Of a DNA stretch of 5,789 nucleotides, positions 1 through 5,789 are shown piece by piece; within the stretch, counting starts at the first letter, position 1; each line of letters starts with the position of its first letter. The notes below the pieces were generated by a model. The model did no database searches. It was not told the origin of the DNA and was given only the letters and a program-made list of their open reading frames with translations. The position numbers were made by a program, and so were the translations under genes. Origin of the DNA: an uncultured Bacteroidales bacterium (lineage in GTDB: Bacteria; Bacteroidota; Bacteroidia; Bacteroidales; WCHB1-69); contig CALECM010000109.1 in the NCBI GenBank assembly GCA_937949745.1, positions 1 through 5,789 of the forward strand. The letters run 5' to 3'.

Positions 1-133
1 AAATATTTTCTCTTTGACCTTTAGGATTGTAGCTTATATTTGTGATATAAATGATATCGTTTTGAGAAATTGATTGTAACAATCCTCCTTTGTCATAGCA
101 GTATTTAACAATGGTATTGTCGGGATGAGTGAG
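1..133 (-). pseudogene. Rhs/YD-repeat core fragment, start-less, runs off the window
   Basis: Read on the minus strand, this stretch is open for 44 codons and encodes a YD-repeat segment with motifs THPDN, YCYDKGG and NPKGQRENI. It aligns without gaps to residues 22-65 of the larger Rhs protein in this window (24 of 44 identical by hand count). Reading continues past position 1, so the rest of this core lies outside. Upstream the frame runs only to an in-frame TAG at 157-155. There is no ATG anywhere in the visible open frame, and Rhs similarity stops abruptly near position 133-136. It therefore looks like the broken front end of a third displaced Rhs cassette, following the immunity gene of the previous one, rather than an intact gene start. 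A frameshifted or distant upstream start cannot be fully excluded, but I found none by hand in the next 190 bases. Confidence 0.75.
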
Positions 134-327
134 ACTGAAATCATAAAAAATATACTATAAATCTTGAAAAGTTATTGCAGACATCCAACCGCCTTAACAG
201 ACAAGCCAAATACAATCCCCAATATGATTTACAATTATGATTGTTCTCTGTTTCATAGGTTCAGCCCCAGGGTGGCTCAGGGCGAAGGAGATGGACACGT
301 CCTTCGTTTGGTGATATAAATTCTCTT
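134..327. other. Non-coding spacer between immunity gene and next Rhs fragment
   Basis: No supportable gene lies here. The half nearest the Rhs fragment is AT-rich. The half nearest the immunity gene contains a GC-rich, structured patch described separately. Short frames on the minus strand (for example an ATG near position 256 running about 20 codons) resemble nothing I recognise. There is no good Bacteroidota-type promoter and no terminator with a clear T tract. Confidence 0.6.
255..306. repeat. GC-rich structured intergenic patch with inverted repeat
   Basis: This patch is markedly richer in G and C than its flanks. It carries a perfect 7-bp inverted repeat, CGAAGGA (283-289) and TCCTTCG (300-306), around a 10-base loop. 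Inside it is an alternative short stem, GGAC/GTCC. A second small inverted repeat, AGCC (263-266) and GGCT (274-277), sits just to the left. Neither strand has a T run after the hairpin, so it is a poor intrinsic terminator. It resembles the GC-rich repetitive intergenic sequences often seen in Bacteroidota genomes, but that is an impression, not a match I can verify. Confidence 0.4.
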
Positions 328-897
328 TTATTGCTTCGGCATTATAATAGGCTTCATTTTTGAGTTTACATTATAATCCAATATTAATGGAGGTGTTTCT
401 ATTGTTTGTATTATATATCCTCGCCGCTTTATATATTTCAAAAATTCATCATTCCTAAATTTATTATCGGGGATATAAATTCGTTGCGGAAGCAATAAGT
501 ATTCTATAGTTATAATTATCTTAAAATTTTTTAATTCAATTGGAGAAGAAATAGTATCAAATTGCCCCTTTGGAATTATTAAATTCTCTGACGTTCCTTG
601 TGGTAACCTTTTAAAATACATTTTCTCATGTCGCCACGGTTTTAAGGGTAATATAGGATCTCCTTTCAGATACGAACCATAGGTATAATAGGGATGAGGA
701 TAATTAATTCCATATCTTTTAACTCTTGCATATAAATACATTATTTTCTTATTGTTATTTGTTATTTTCAAAAGAATAGTGGAATCTATTGTATTAAATG
801 ATGCCTCCATACTTATATTTTTATCTTGATAAAAAGATTGACTTTTTACAAATAACAAATTTGAGATTAATAATGTACAAAAAAATATTTTTTTCAT
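328..897 (-). CDS. Exported small protein, presumed immunity protein of the adjacent Rhs toxin
   Basis: This 189-residue protein is of a family I do not recognise. Residues 1-19 form a Sec signal peptide: MKK, a hydrophobic stretch, then a likely cleavage near KSQ. The Cys at position 7 is too early and lacks a lipobox, so it is probably soluble in the periplasm rather than a lipoprotein. The mature part alternates short hydrophobic and polar runs, suggesting a beta-rich fold; segments such as ILLKITNNNKK and a later FKIIITIEYLLL could be strands of an Ig-like sandwich. There are no catalytic motifs. The ATG begins only 5 bases after the stop of the Rhs toxin gene, so translation is probably coupled and no separate ribosome site is needed. 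A small gene directly after a polymorphic toxin tip is the standard position for its immunity gene; this role is inferred from position only. The signal peptide implies that it neutralises a toxin acting outside the cytoplasm. It is AT-rich compared with the Rhs core. Confidence 0.72.
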   Translation of the reverse strand: MKKIFFCTLLISNLLFVKSQSFYQDKNISMEASFNTIDSTILLKITNNNKKIMYLYARVKRYGINYPHPYYTYGSYLKGDPILPLKPWRHEKMYFKRLPQGTSENLIIPKGQFDTISSPIELKNFKIIITIEYLLLPQRIYIPDNKFRNDEFLKYIKRRGYIIQTIETPPLILDYNVNSKMKPIIMPKQ

Positions 898-902
898 ATT
901 AT

Positions 903-2960
903 TTACTTTTTTTTGGGAAAATAACGATCAATAGCACCAGTCCCTCCTGCTTTTCTGTGAGCTTTATCATAAGAAAGGCCTTTAGCCGTTCTTAAATAAG
1001 ATTCTCTTAATTCATGAAAGATCACCCCTTTTCTATCAACATTTTCTAACATTTCTCCTATTTTTATTGTTTCTTGTTGACGGGTTTCTGGATTAATTCG
1101 AGATCTCGTAATATCTTTGATATTCTTAAAGGTTCCTTGTCTAATAAACACCTTTGCATCGTAATTATCGCTTGGAATATAACCAAAAGATTTTCCATCT
1201 TTGGAATAAGGTTGGCTGGATGCGTTAACAACAGCAAATTGAGGTAAATATCCTCCATGGGAATCTGATTCAGTGTTAATTCCAGAAAGAGACATATTTA
1301 AATAAAAATGTTCGCCTTTCCATCCCATTTTGGGATTTTCAAGTGTTATTCCTGTTGATTTTTCCTGTGTTCCATAGAAGAAAGAATATCCTGTTCCATC
1401 CTCTTTTGTAGCAGAAATAATATCATTTATTAGTTTCAATCCAGAATCTTTCCTTAAAGCTTTTTTAATACCTTTTTCATCCATATCTCCAAAATCAAGA
1501 GAAACCCGGCCATCATCATCTATATAAACATAATCTTGATTATCACTACCAACTAAAGATAATATATCAGCTTTAGCCTGGGTATCGCTAGGATCAATCA
1601 TCAACGAAGTTGGAGAAGGAGTTTTTTCTTGTTGTTGTACCAGTGTATCCTCCGGTCTCACTCCCTCCAACCCATCTAAATCAATCATAGTCACCGGATT
1701 GTTGCTAGCATACTGATAAGGTGTATAATGAGGATACTTAAATTGCAGCGGGTCGACACTTACAAACCGGCAGAGCCAATCCGCATAATATCGCATCCCG
1801 TAATAGTATAAACCCGTTTCCTCATCACGTTCCTTACCACAATATCTATATCGTTTTAAAGAAATTTCCACACCACTTTTTCCCATGTAATAAGAAGTAC
1901 TTCCGAAAGGATAATATTCCTCATAAGAAATTATTAGCCCGGTATTATCCAGTTCCAAACAAGAACTCCCTAAATGGTTATCATATTGGTAACGAATAAC
2001 CGGATCTTCCTCATCCTTACTTTCAATTCTTGCGAATACTTTCTCATCATCGGAAATACTTAAAGTCGAACGTAGATAGTCGTCAGTACTATTCTCCTTT
2101 TTAAACAATTCATATTTGCCAATATAATACCGGGTTTCCAGAATCCCACCTTCCCTGATGGTGATTTTACGGGTACGGTTTCCTCCGGCATCGTAGTTAT
2201 ATAACGATATAAAAGAAGTCTCGTTTGTAGCTCCTATCAGTTCATCATTCTCATTCCAAACCATATCCGTGAGGTGTGGCATGGAAGTTATATTTCCGTG
2301 CTCATCATACGTATATTGATCGAGCGTTTGCCGGTCATGCTTCAACAGCCGGTTGTTGCTTTGTGCATAATGGTTTGTCATCCATGCATTGGAAATCATA
2401 TTTCCCAGTTCATCATAAGTATATTGATGTATATAATTACGTACGGCATTGCCGGATATTTGTTCTGTGTAAGGATATTCTTTATGGGATGGTGTGGCTA
2501 TAGCGGACAATTCCCTTCCGGTGGCAGAAGTTAATCTGTACAAAGCGTCATAAGAATAAGTGGAACGAGCATCGATTATTTGATTGTCATGGAAAATCGT
2601 TTCCTGTGCGCCGTCTGTAATGGCAGTGATATTACCTTCCGCGTCATATTCATAATTCAAGTCCTGCAGGATATCCTGACCGGTATTGCGAGATGTAAGC
2701 AACCGGATTAAACGAAAGTTTTCAGGATGGTAATCGTAACGGGTTTTAGTGTTGTTTCCGTAATAGATATTTTCCCGTTGTCCTTTGGCATTGTAAGTAA
2801 TATTGGTGATGAATTCAGTTTCCTGTTTGGATATCTTATTGAATAATCCGCCTTTATCATAACTATAACGCAAAGCCGAACCGTCCGGCATAACAGCTTC
2901 TGTTAATTGGTTCAGTGCATTGTATTTCATAGATTGTATAAAAGCGATATTATCGGGCAA
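903..2960 (-). CDS. N-terminally truncated Rhs protein with HExxE zincin-like toxin tip
   Basis: This frame encodes 685 residues of an Rhs/YD-repeat effector. YD repeats lie at about residues 34, 105, 137, 182, 218 and 256, with a YYGNN/TRYDYHPE stretch (67-80) of the kind seen in Tc-toxin C and Rhs proteins. The conserved Rhs-associated core spans about 325-430: NHLGSSCLEL, YPFGSTSY, CGKERDEETGLYYYG, DPLQ (Asp403), DLDG (427-430). The two Asp positions match those of the core's self-cleaving site. Residues 431-685 are the variable tip. It ends with HELRE (649-653) and YDKAH (664-668), a pattern like zinc metallopeptidases with an HExxE...AH arrangement, so a protease is likely but unproven. 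Full Rhs proteins usually exceed 1,000 residues; here the frame is open only from a TGA just upstream. The 5'-most candidate start is a TTG at 2960 and the first ATG is at 2930. It reads like an interior of the core cut off from its N-terminal part, so it may be a silent cassette expressed only after recombination or read-through. Confidence 0.85.
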   Translation of the reverse strand: MPDNIAFIQSMKYNALNQLTEAVMPDGSALRYSYDKGGLFNKISKQETEFITNITYNAKGQRENIYYGNNTKTRYDYHPENFRLIRLLTSRNTGQDILQDLNYEYDAEGNITAITDGAQETIFHDNQIIDARSTYSYDALYRLTSATGRELSAIATPSHKEYPYTEQISGNAVRNYIHQYTYDELGNMISNAWMTNHYAQSNNRLLKHDRQTLDQYTYDEHGNITSMPHLTDMVWNENDELIGATNETSFISLYNYDAGGNRTRKITIREGGILETRYYIGKYELFKKENSTDDYLRSTLSISDDEKVFARIESKDEEDPVIRYQYDNHLGSSCLELDNTGLIISYEEYYPFGSTSYYMGKSGVEISLKRYRYCGKERDEETGLYYYGMRYYADWLCRFVSVDPLQFKYPHYTPYQYASNNPVTMIDLDGLEGVRPEDTLVQQQEKTPSPTSLMIDPSDTQAKADILSLVGSDNQDYVYIDDDGRVSLDFGDMDEKGIKKALRKDSGLKLINDIISATKEDGTGYSFFYGTQEKSTGITLENPKMGWKGEHFYLNMSLSGINTESDSHGGYLPQFAVVNASSQPYSKDGKSFGYIPSDNYDAKVFIRQGTFKNIKDITRSRINPETRQQETIKIGEMLENVDRKGVIFHELRESYLRTAKGLSYDKAHRKAGGTGAIDRYFPKKK
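1671..2285 (-). repeat. Rhs core direct repeat, copy 1
   Basis: This is the part of the Rhs core shared with the copy at 5157-5789, in the same orientation about 3.5 kb away. At protein level the last 103 residues before and including DLDG differ at 18 positions (85 of 103 identical), with one block of 39 residues unchanged. At DNA level the longest exact run I found is 32 bases (1816-1847 here, 5302-5333 in the other copy), over the codons for RYCGKERDEETG. Similarity ends sharply at the DLDG codons. Such long direct repeats are suitable for homologous recombination that would swap tips. Confidence 0.85.
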
Positions 2961-3036
2961 ACTTACTAAAAAATTCCAATTTTTCCCTGTAAATATGTGA
3001 ATATTAAATACATTTCATATTGGTGATTTTAAAAAA

Positions 3037-3051
3037 CATACTTTGGGACAC
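3037..3051. repeat. 15-bp direct repeat, copy A
   Basis: CATACTTTGGGACAC on the plus strand. It matches copy B at 3191-3205 in 14 of 15 bases and in the same orientation, 154 bases apart, with a purine/A-rich run before each copy. The two copies bracket the hairpin in the inter-cassette spacer. Confidence 0.6.
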
Positions 3052-3100
3052 GATTGCTAAGATATACTATTCTATGAATATTTAAGAACGCAAAATATAA

Positions 3101-3129
3101 AAGGTGAAAGAATATGGGGCTTTCACCTT
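3101..3129 (-). terminator. Probable intrinsic terminator after the LRR-like immunity gene
   Basis: A perfect 10-bp inverted repeat, AAGGTGAAAG (3101-3110) and CTTTCACCTT (3120-3129), surrounds a 9-base loop. On the minus strand the stem is followed by TTATATTTTG, a T-rich though not unbroken tail. It sits about 115 bases after the stop codon of the immunity gene, where termination of the toxin/immunity transcript would be expected. The stem is preceded by a T-rich stretch in the other direction too, so it could work both ways. If active, it would isolate the next Rhs cassette from the upstream transcript. Confidence 0.6.
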
Positions 3130-3190
3130 ATTAATATCCATCTTAAAATCATTGATAATATGCTTCTTGCGATTTATGCAAATAAGAAAG

Positions 3191-3205
3191 CATACTTTGG
3201 AACAC
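3191..3205. repeat. 15-bp direct repeat, copy B
   Basis: CATACTTTGGAACAC on the plus strand, differing from copy A by one base. On the minus strand it could be read as V-F-Q-S-M, copy A as V-S-Q-S-M, and the Rhs frame begins A-F-I-Q-S-M (residues 6-11). These copies might therefore be worn remnants of one Rhs core junction, although copy A is not in the Rhs frame and chance is possible. Confidence 0.55.
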
Positions 3206-3242
3206 AACCCACGACCATGGAAATATAATCAACTTTGTGGTT

Positions 3243-4274
3243 TTATCCTCCATTCTCGTATTTAATAAAATTATCTATTACTTTTCCATTGACATATTTT
3301 CTATCTTTATATAGAATTGTTGCATTTGGAAGAAAATGCTGTATTACAGTGGCAATAGATTTCGTTTTATGTATGCCTATTTCTTCCAAATAAAAATCCA
3401 ATTTTATTATGGATACGTTAGTTAACTTTCCTAAATTACTGGGCAGATCAATCACTTCATACCATTTTAATGTCAATGTATCCAAGTAAGATCGTGTGGC
3501 TAATAACTCCACATCAAAATTAGAAAAAAATGCACCTTCTATTACGATATTCTTAATGGATGACATATTAATTAAATCTTCTGATAAAGGAAAATCTTTG
3601 GGCCAGAATCCAACAAGCCATAAATTAGGAAGAGCTTGGTTTGAAAATGCATAAGAAGAATCTCTATAGATATACAACTCTTCTATACTCTCAGGAATGG
3701 AGAAGATATTGGATGCAGGAATATCCGTAGCTAATATGCGGAGATTGGGAGGAAAAACAATCTGAATAGGAGGAATAAGATTATTATTGTATCTAAGAAT
3801 AAACTCATCTAAATTATCAAAAGAAGAAAAGTTCAAAAAAACAGGATCTTTCGTATTACTATAAGTATCCATAATATGCAATTTTTTCAATGCATGTTGA
3901 TTCGAAATTAAATCTATAGGAATTGGCGTTTCTATTCCCCATAACTCTAACACCTTTATTGACATAGGGACTTTATATATCCTTTTTGGGTTATAGTACG
4001 AGGTACTTCCATTCTTATCATGGTGATTATATCCTTGTAGCGCTAAATATTCAATATTTAAATTCATATTTAAAAAAGATTTTTCTGCTTTTTCATATAA
4101 AGAGAGGTATCCCATATATGAGTAGGAGGAGTCCGTATAAGATTCACCAAACCAATCCTTATAAATTTTCATATCTTTTTTTTGGCTCTTATCACCTATA
4201 GGCCATCCTTTTTGTGAAAATGCAATATGATTTAAAAGAATGAGAACTGATAATATCACTATTTTTTTCAACAT
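3243..4274 (-). CDS. Exported leucine-rich-repeat-like protein, presumed immunity to metzincin-tipped Rhs
   Basis: This 343-residue protein begins with a clear Sec signal peptide (MLKKIVILSVLILLNHIAFS, cleavage near 20/21, before QKGWP). There is no lipobox Cys, so a periplasmic or secreted soluble protein is expected. From about residue 72 to 300 it contains irregular repeats of the LxxLxL/PxxLxxL kind (IEYLALQG, IKVLELWG, LKKLHIMD, LDEFILRYN, NLRILATD, IEELYIYRD, LDTLTLKW, NVSIIKLDF), each about 20-30 residues apart. This resembles degenerate leucine-rich repeats, which form curved binding surfaces. The ATG lies 24 bases after the stop of the Rhs toxin, across an A/T-only gap, so the two genes are co-transcribed. 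Position suggests it binds and blocks the metalloprotease tip. Large LRR immunity proteins are less common than small globular ones; an alternative is an exported accessory protein. The gene is strongly AT-rich. Confidence 0.7.
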   Translation of the reverse strand: MLKKIVILSVLILLNHIAFSQKGWPIGDKSQKKDMKIYKDWFGESYTDSSYSYMGYLSLYEKAEKSFLNMNLNIEYLALQGYNHHDKNGSTSYYNPKRIYKVPMSIKVLELWGIETPIPIDLISNQHALKKLHIMDTYSNTKDPVFLNFSSFDNLDEFILRYNNNLIPPIQIVFPPNLRILATDIPASNIFSIPESIEELYIYRDSSYAFSNQALPNLWLVGFWPKDFPLSEDLINMSSIKNIVIEGAFFSNFDVELLATRSYLDTLTLKWYEVIDLPSNLGKLTNVSIIKLDFYLEEIGIHKTKSIATVIQHFLPNATILYKDRKYVNGKVIDNFIKYENGG

Positions 4275-4298
4275 AATTTATTTATATATTTTTTTAAT

Positions 4299-5789
4299 TT
4301 ATCTCGTTCTTAAGCGTATATTATTCCAAAGTCCTTGATTATTATGAAAATAACCTTTTTTAGTATTATTATTATTTTGTAAGCCATTTTTTTGAGCAGC
4401 CCATTCTACCTTATCATTCCCTTTGTTAAGTCTTCCTTTAGTATCAAGATGATAACTTGTAACTGTAAAATTTACGCTACGTCCGCCAATACTAACTGCA
4501 TCAGGAAAATTAGAACCTGATTCATTACGAAGCAGTACAGGAGCCGGATGATTTTTCTCATTTTTCCTAGAAAATACAATAGATAATTGTTTTTGAGTGA
4601 GAGATGTACCACTATGACCACTCATAAGATTAGTTAAAGGATCATAATCCGACTCTCCATTTGATAATACTAAAGGAATAGAACCTGCTTCTGATAAAGA
4701 ATAGGTATTGGAATAATTAGCTCCATATCCCATCACATTTGCATATCTATCAGTTAATCCCATAATGTGTCCAAACTCATGAGCGGCTTCTGTTGGATTT
4801 TCTGTGTAATACATGTATCCAGCTTTTCTATTTGCCTCTATATAAGATCTGTTTTCAATAGTATCCGGATTTGCATTTTCTCCATAGCCAACAGTTAATA
4901 GAACTCCATTATAACCTAAACTAGATGAGGTTAATCCTTTAGGTGCAAGTTCAAAGCTAACACAACTAACATCAACTGGGGTGCCATTTGCCAGGGCAAA
5001 GTTATTCCAAACATCATTGACGTTTGTTGCAAATTGTTTAATATAGGCGTCTTTTTCATCATCAGATAAAGCTTTTTCCCCTTCAGCAGTATCTGTATCA
5101 AACTGAAAATAAATAGTGGCATTTATCTTACCAGTTTTCGGATCCGCTTCTTCCGCTCCATCCAAATCAATATAACTTATCGGTTTATTCCCTGCATACT
5201 GGTAGGGAGTATAATGCGGATACTCAAACTGCAAAGGATCCACACTCACAAACCGGCAAAGCCAATCCGCATAATACCGCATACCGTAATAGTACAATCC
5301 TGTTTCCTCATCACGTTCCTTACCACAATATCTGTACCTTTTCACAGAAATCTCGGTCTCATTCCTTGCCAAACGGTAAGAAGTGCTCCCAAATGGATAA
5401 TACTCTTCGTAAGAAATGATCTGACCCATATCGTCTAATTCCAGGCATGCACTACCCAAGTGGTTATCATATTGATAACGCGATACTGTGGTAGCCTGTC
5501 CGTTGGTCGTTCTGGTTTGCATGCGTAAAAATACTTTCTCGTCGTCGGAAACGGCAACTTCTTTCCGTTCGGTTTCTAAGGTAGAGTTATTATATTTTCG
5601 ATACAGTTCTAAGCCGCAAATATAGTAATATTCTTCTATTATGTTTCCTTTCACTATTGTTTTGCGGGTGCGGTTCCCTTCCATATCATAGTGATAATAT
5701 GAAATAAAGGTTTCATTTCCGGCACTAATTAATTGATCTTTGCAATCCCAATTCATAGTAGAAGGAAGATATGTTATTTCGATCATGTT
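4299..5789 (-). CDS. Rhs protein C-terminal part with metzincin-like zinc-protease tip (5' end outside window)
   Basis: The frame is open to the window edge, so the N-terminal part is missing; the Met at 5786 is internal, since the sequence after it aligns with the middle of the other Rhs core. Residues below are counted from that Met. YD-repeat and core motifs run to DLDG (207-210), with DPLQ at 183 providing the first Asp of the core's self-cleavage pair. The tip (211-495) carries HEFGHIMGLTD (336-346), the HExxHxxGxxD zinc-binding signature with Asp as third ligand, as in snapalysin-type metzincins. Met388 in NLMSG, 42 residues later, suits the Met-turn. The catalytic residue would be Glu337, with zinc ligands His336, His340 and Asp346. 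The protein should be a secreted Rhs effector whose released tip cleaves proteins in a rival or host; the delivery route cannot be seen here. The tail (about 460-495) is Asn/Lys-rich. The gene is followed by an exported LRR-like protein, the probable immunity partner. Confidence 0.9.
   Translation of the reverse strand, partial: NMIEITYLPSTMNWDCKDQLISAGNETFISYYHYDMEGNRTRKTIVKGNIIEEYYYICGLELYRKYNNSTLETERKEVAVSDDEKVFLRMQTRTTNGQATTVSRYQYDNHLGSACLELDDMGQIISYEEYYPFGSTSYRLARNETEISVKRYRYCGKERDEETGLYYYGMRYYADWLCRFVSVDPLQFEYPHYTPYQYAGNKPISYIDLDGAEEADPKTGKINATIYFQFDTDTAEGEKALSDDEKDAYIKQFATNVNDVWNNFALANGTPVDVSCVSFELAPKGLTSSSLGYNGVLLTVGYGENANPDTIENRSYIEANRKAGYMYYTENPTEAAHEFGHIMGLTDRYANVMGYGANYSNTYSLSEAGSIPLVLSNGESDYDPLTNLMSGHSGTSLTQKQLSIVFSRKNEKNHPAPVLLRNESGSNFPDAVSIGGRSVNFTVTSYHLDTKGRLNKGNDKVEWAAQKNGLQNNNNTKKGYFHNNQGLWNNIRLRTR
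5157..5789 (-). repeat. Rhs core direct repeat, copy 2
   Basis: This is the counterpart of the core copy at 1671-2285, in the same orientation. The stretch encoding the block from KRYRYCGKE to DPLQF is identical in protein and carries mostly third-position changes in DNA. The copy continues beyond the window. Divergence is greatest in a 7-residue patch just after GSTSY, where all seven residues differ, and it becomes complete directly after the DLDG codons. Confidence 0.85.

Larger units (their letters stand above)
2961..3242. other. Non-coding spacer between the two toxin cassettes
   Basis: This 282-base gap separates the stop of the LRR-like immunity gene from the first open codon of the next Rhs piece. 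It holds a terminator-like hairpin (3101-3129) and a 15-bp near-perfect direct repeat (3037-3051 and 3191-3205). Only very short frames exist; none resembles a known protein. The Rhs frame extends from 2960 up to a TGA at about 3016-3014, but the 18 added codons do not look like YD-repeat sequence. No convincing promoter was found: a TAAGTTTG at 2965-2958 on the minus strand fits the Bacteroides -7 box but lacks a partner -33 box at the right distance. Confidence 0.6.

Noticed and set aside
145..156. Possible third copy of the 15-bp direct repeat (AAAAAATATACT)
   Set aside because: Only the A run and ATACT match; the distinctive TTTGGRACAC half is absent, so chance in AT-rich sequence is sufficient.
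283..306. CGAAGGA/TCCTTCG hairpin as a terminator for the immunity gene
   Set aside because: There is no T tract after the stem on the minus strand (it runs into CCCTGAGCC), so it does not meet the usual intrinsic-terminator pattern.
798..995. Plus-strand open frame of 65 codons
   Set aside because: It lies antisense across the junction of the immunity gene and the Rhs toxin gene, and its sequence is the low-complexity F/Y/L-rich kind expected from AT-rich antisense reading.
931..1016. HELRE tip as a classical HExxH protease
   Set aside because: The second His is replaced by Arg-Glu (HELRE), so a standard thermolysin or metzincin site is not supported; I kept only a zincin-like call using Glu653 and His668.
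1064..1258. Minus-strand 64-codon frame inside the Rhs tip
   Set aside because: It overlaps the tip in another frame; the longer frame continues without a break from the Rhs core through to the HELRE motif, so this is a shadow.
2274..2534. Plus-strand open frames of 75-86 codons
   Set aside because: They are antisense to the YD-repeat region, whose minus-strand reading has clear repeat motifs; the plus-strand reading has no recognisable domain.
2958..2965. TAAGTTTG as a Bacteroides-type promoter -7 box
   Set aside because: The box matches TAnnTTTG, but there is no TTTG-like -33 box 19-21 bases upstream, and single boxes arise easily in AT-rich DNA.

Overview
The window is AT-rich DNA, very probably from a member of the Bacteroidota (most likely Bacteroidales). 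Three things suggest this: the Rhs core style, with a C-terminal core reading KERDEETGLYYYGMRYY; the A/T-only gaps between genes; and the absence of Shine-Dalgarno-type leaders. No marker gene is present to fix the genus. Every gene I can support lies on the minus strand, so the biological order runs from high coordinates to low.

In transcription order the layout is two consecutive 'Rhs tip plus immunity' cassettes and the beginning of a third. (1) Positions 5789-4299 hold the C-terminal part of an Rhs/YD-repeat protein whose beginning lies outside the window. It ends in a zinc-metalloprotease (metzincin-like) tip with the motif HEFGHIMGLTD and a probable Met-turn. (2) Positions 4274-3243 encode an exported protein resembling a leucine-rich-repeat protein, placed where the immunity gene should be. 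(3) Positions 3242-2961 are non-coding, with a strong terminator-like hairpin and a 15-bp near-perfect direct repeat. (4) Positions 2960-903 hold a second Rhs protein, apparently N-terminally truncated and without a convincing start codon. It has almost the same core but an unrelated tip ending in an HExxE...YxxAH signature. (5) Positions 897-328 encode a second, unrelated exported small protein, the presumed cognate immunity protein. (6) Positions 327-134 are non-coding, with a GC-rich structured patch. (7) Positions 133-1 are the start-less beginning of a third Rhs core fragment that runs off the window.

The picture is a polymorphic-toxin array. A conserved Rhs core (83% identical over the last 103 residues of the two copies) stops sharply at a DLDG motif and is followed by a different toxin tip and a different immunity gene each time. 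Both tips look like zinc proteases, and both presumed immunity proteins carry Sec signal peptides. I infer that these effectors act outside the cytoplasm (periplasm or cell surface) and that the downstream Rhs pieces are a displaced, possibly silent, reservoir of alternative tips. No transposase, RNA gene or CRISPR array was seen.
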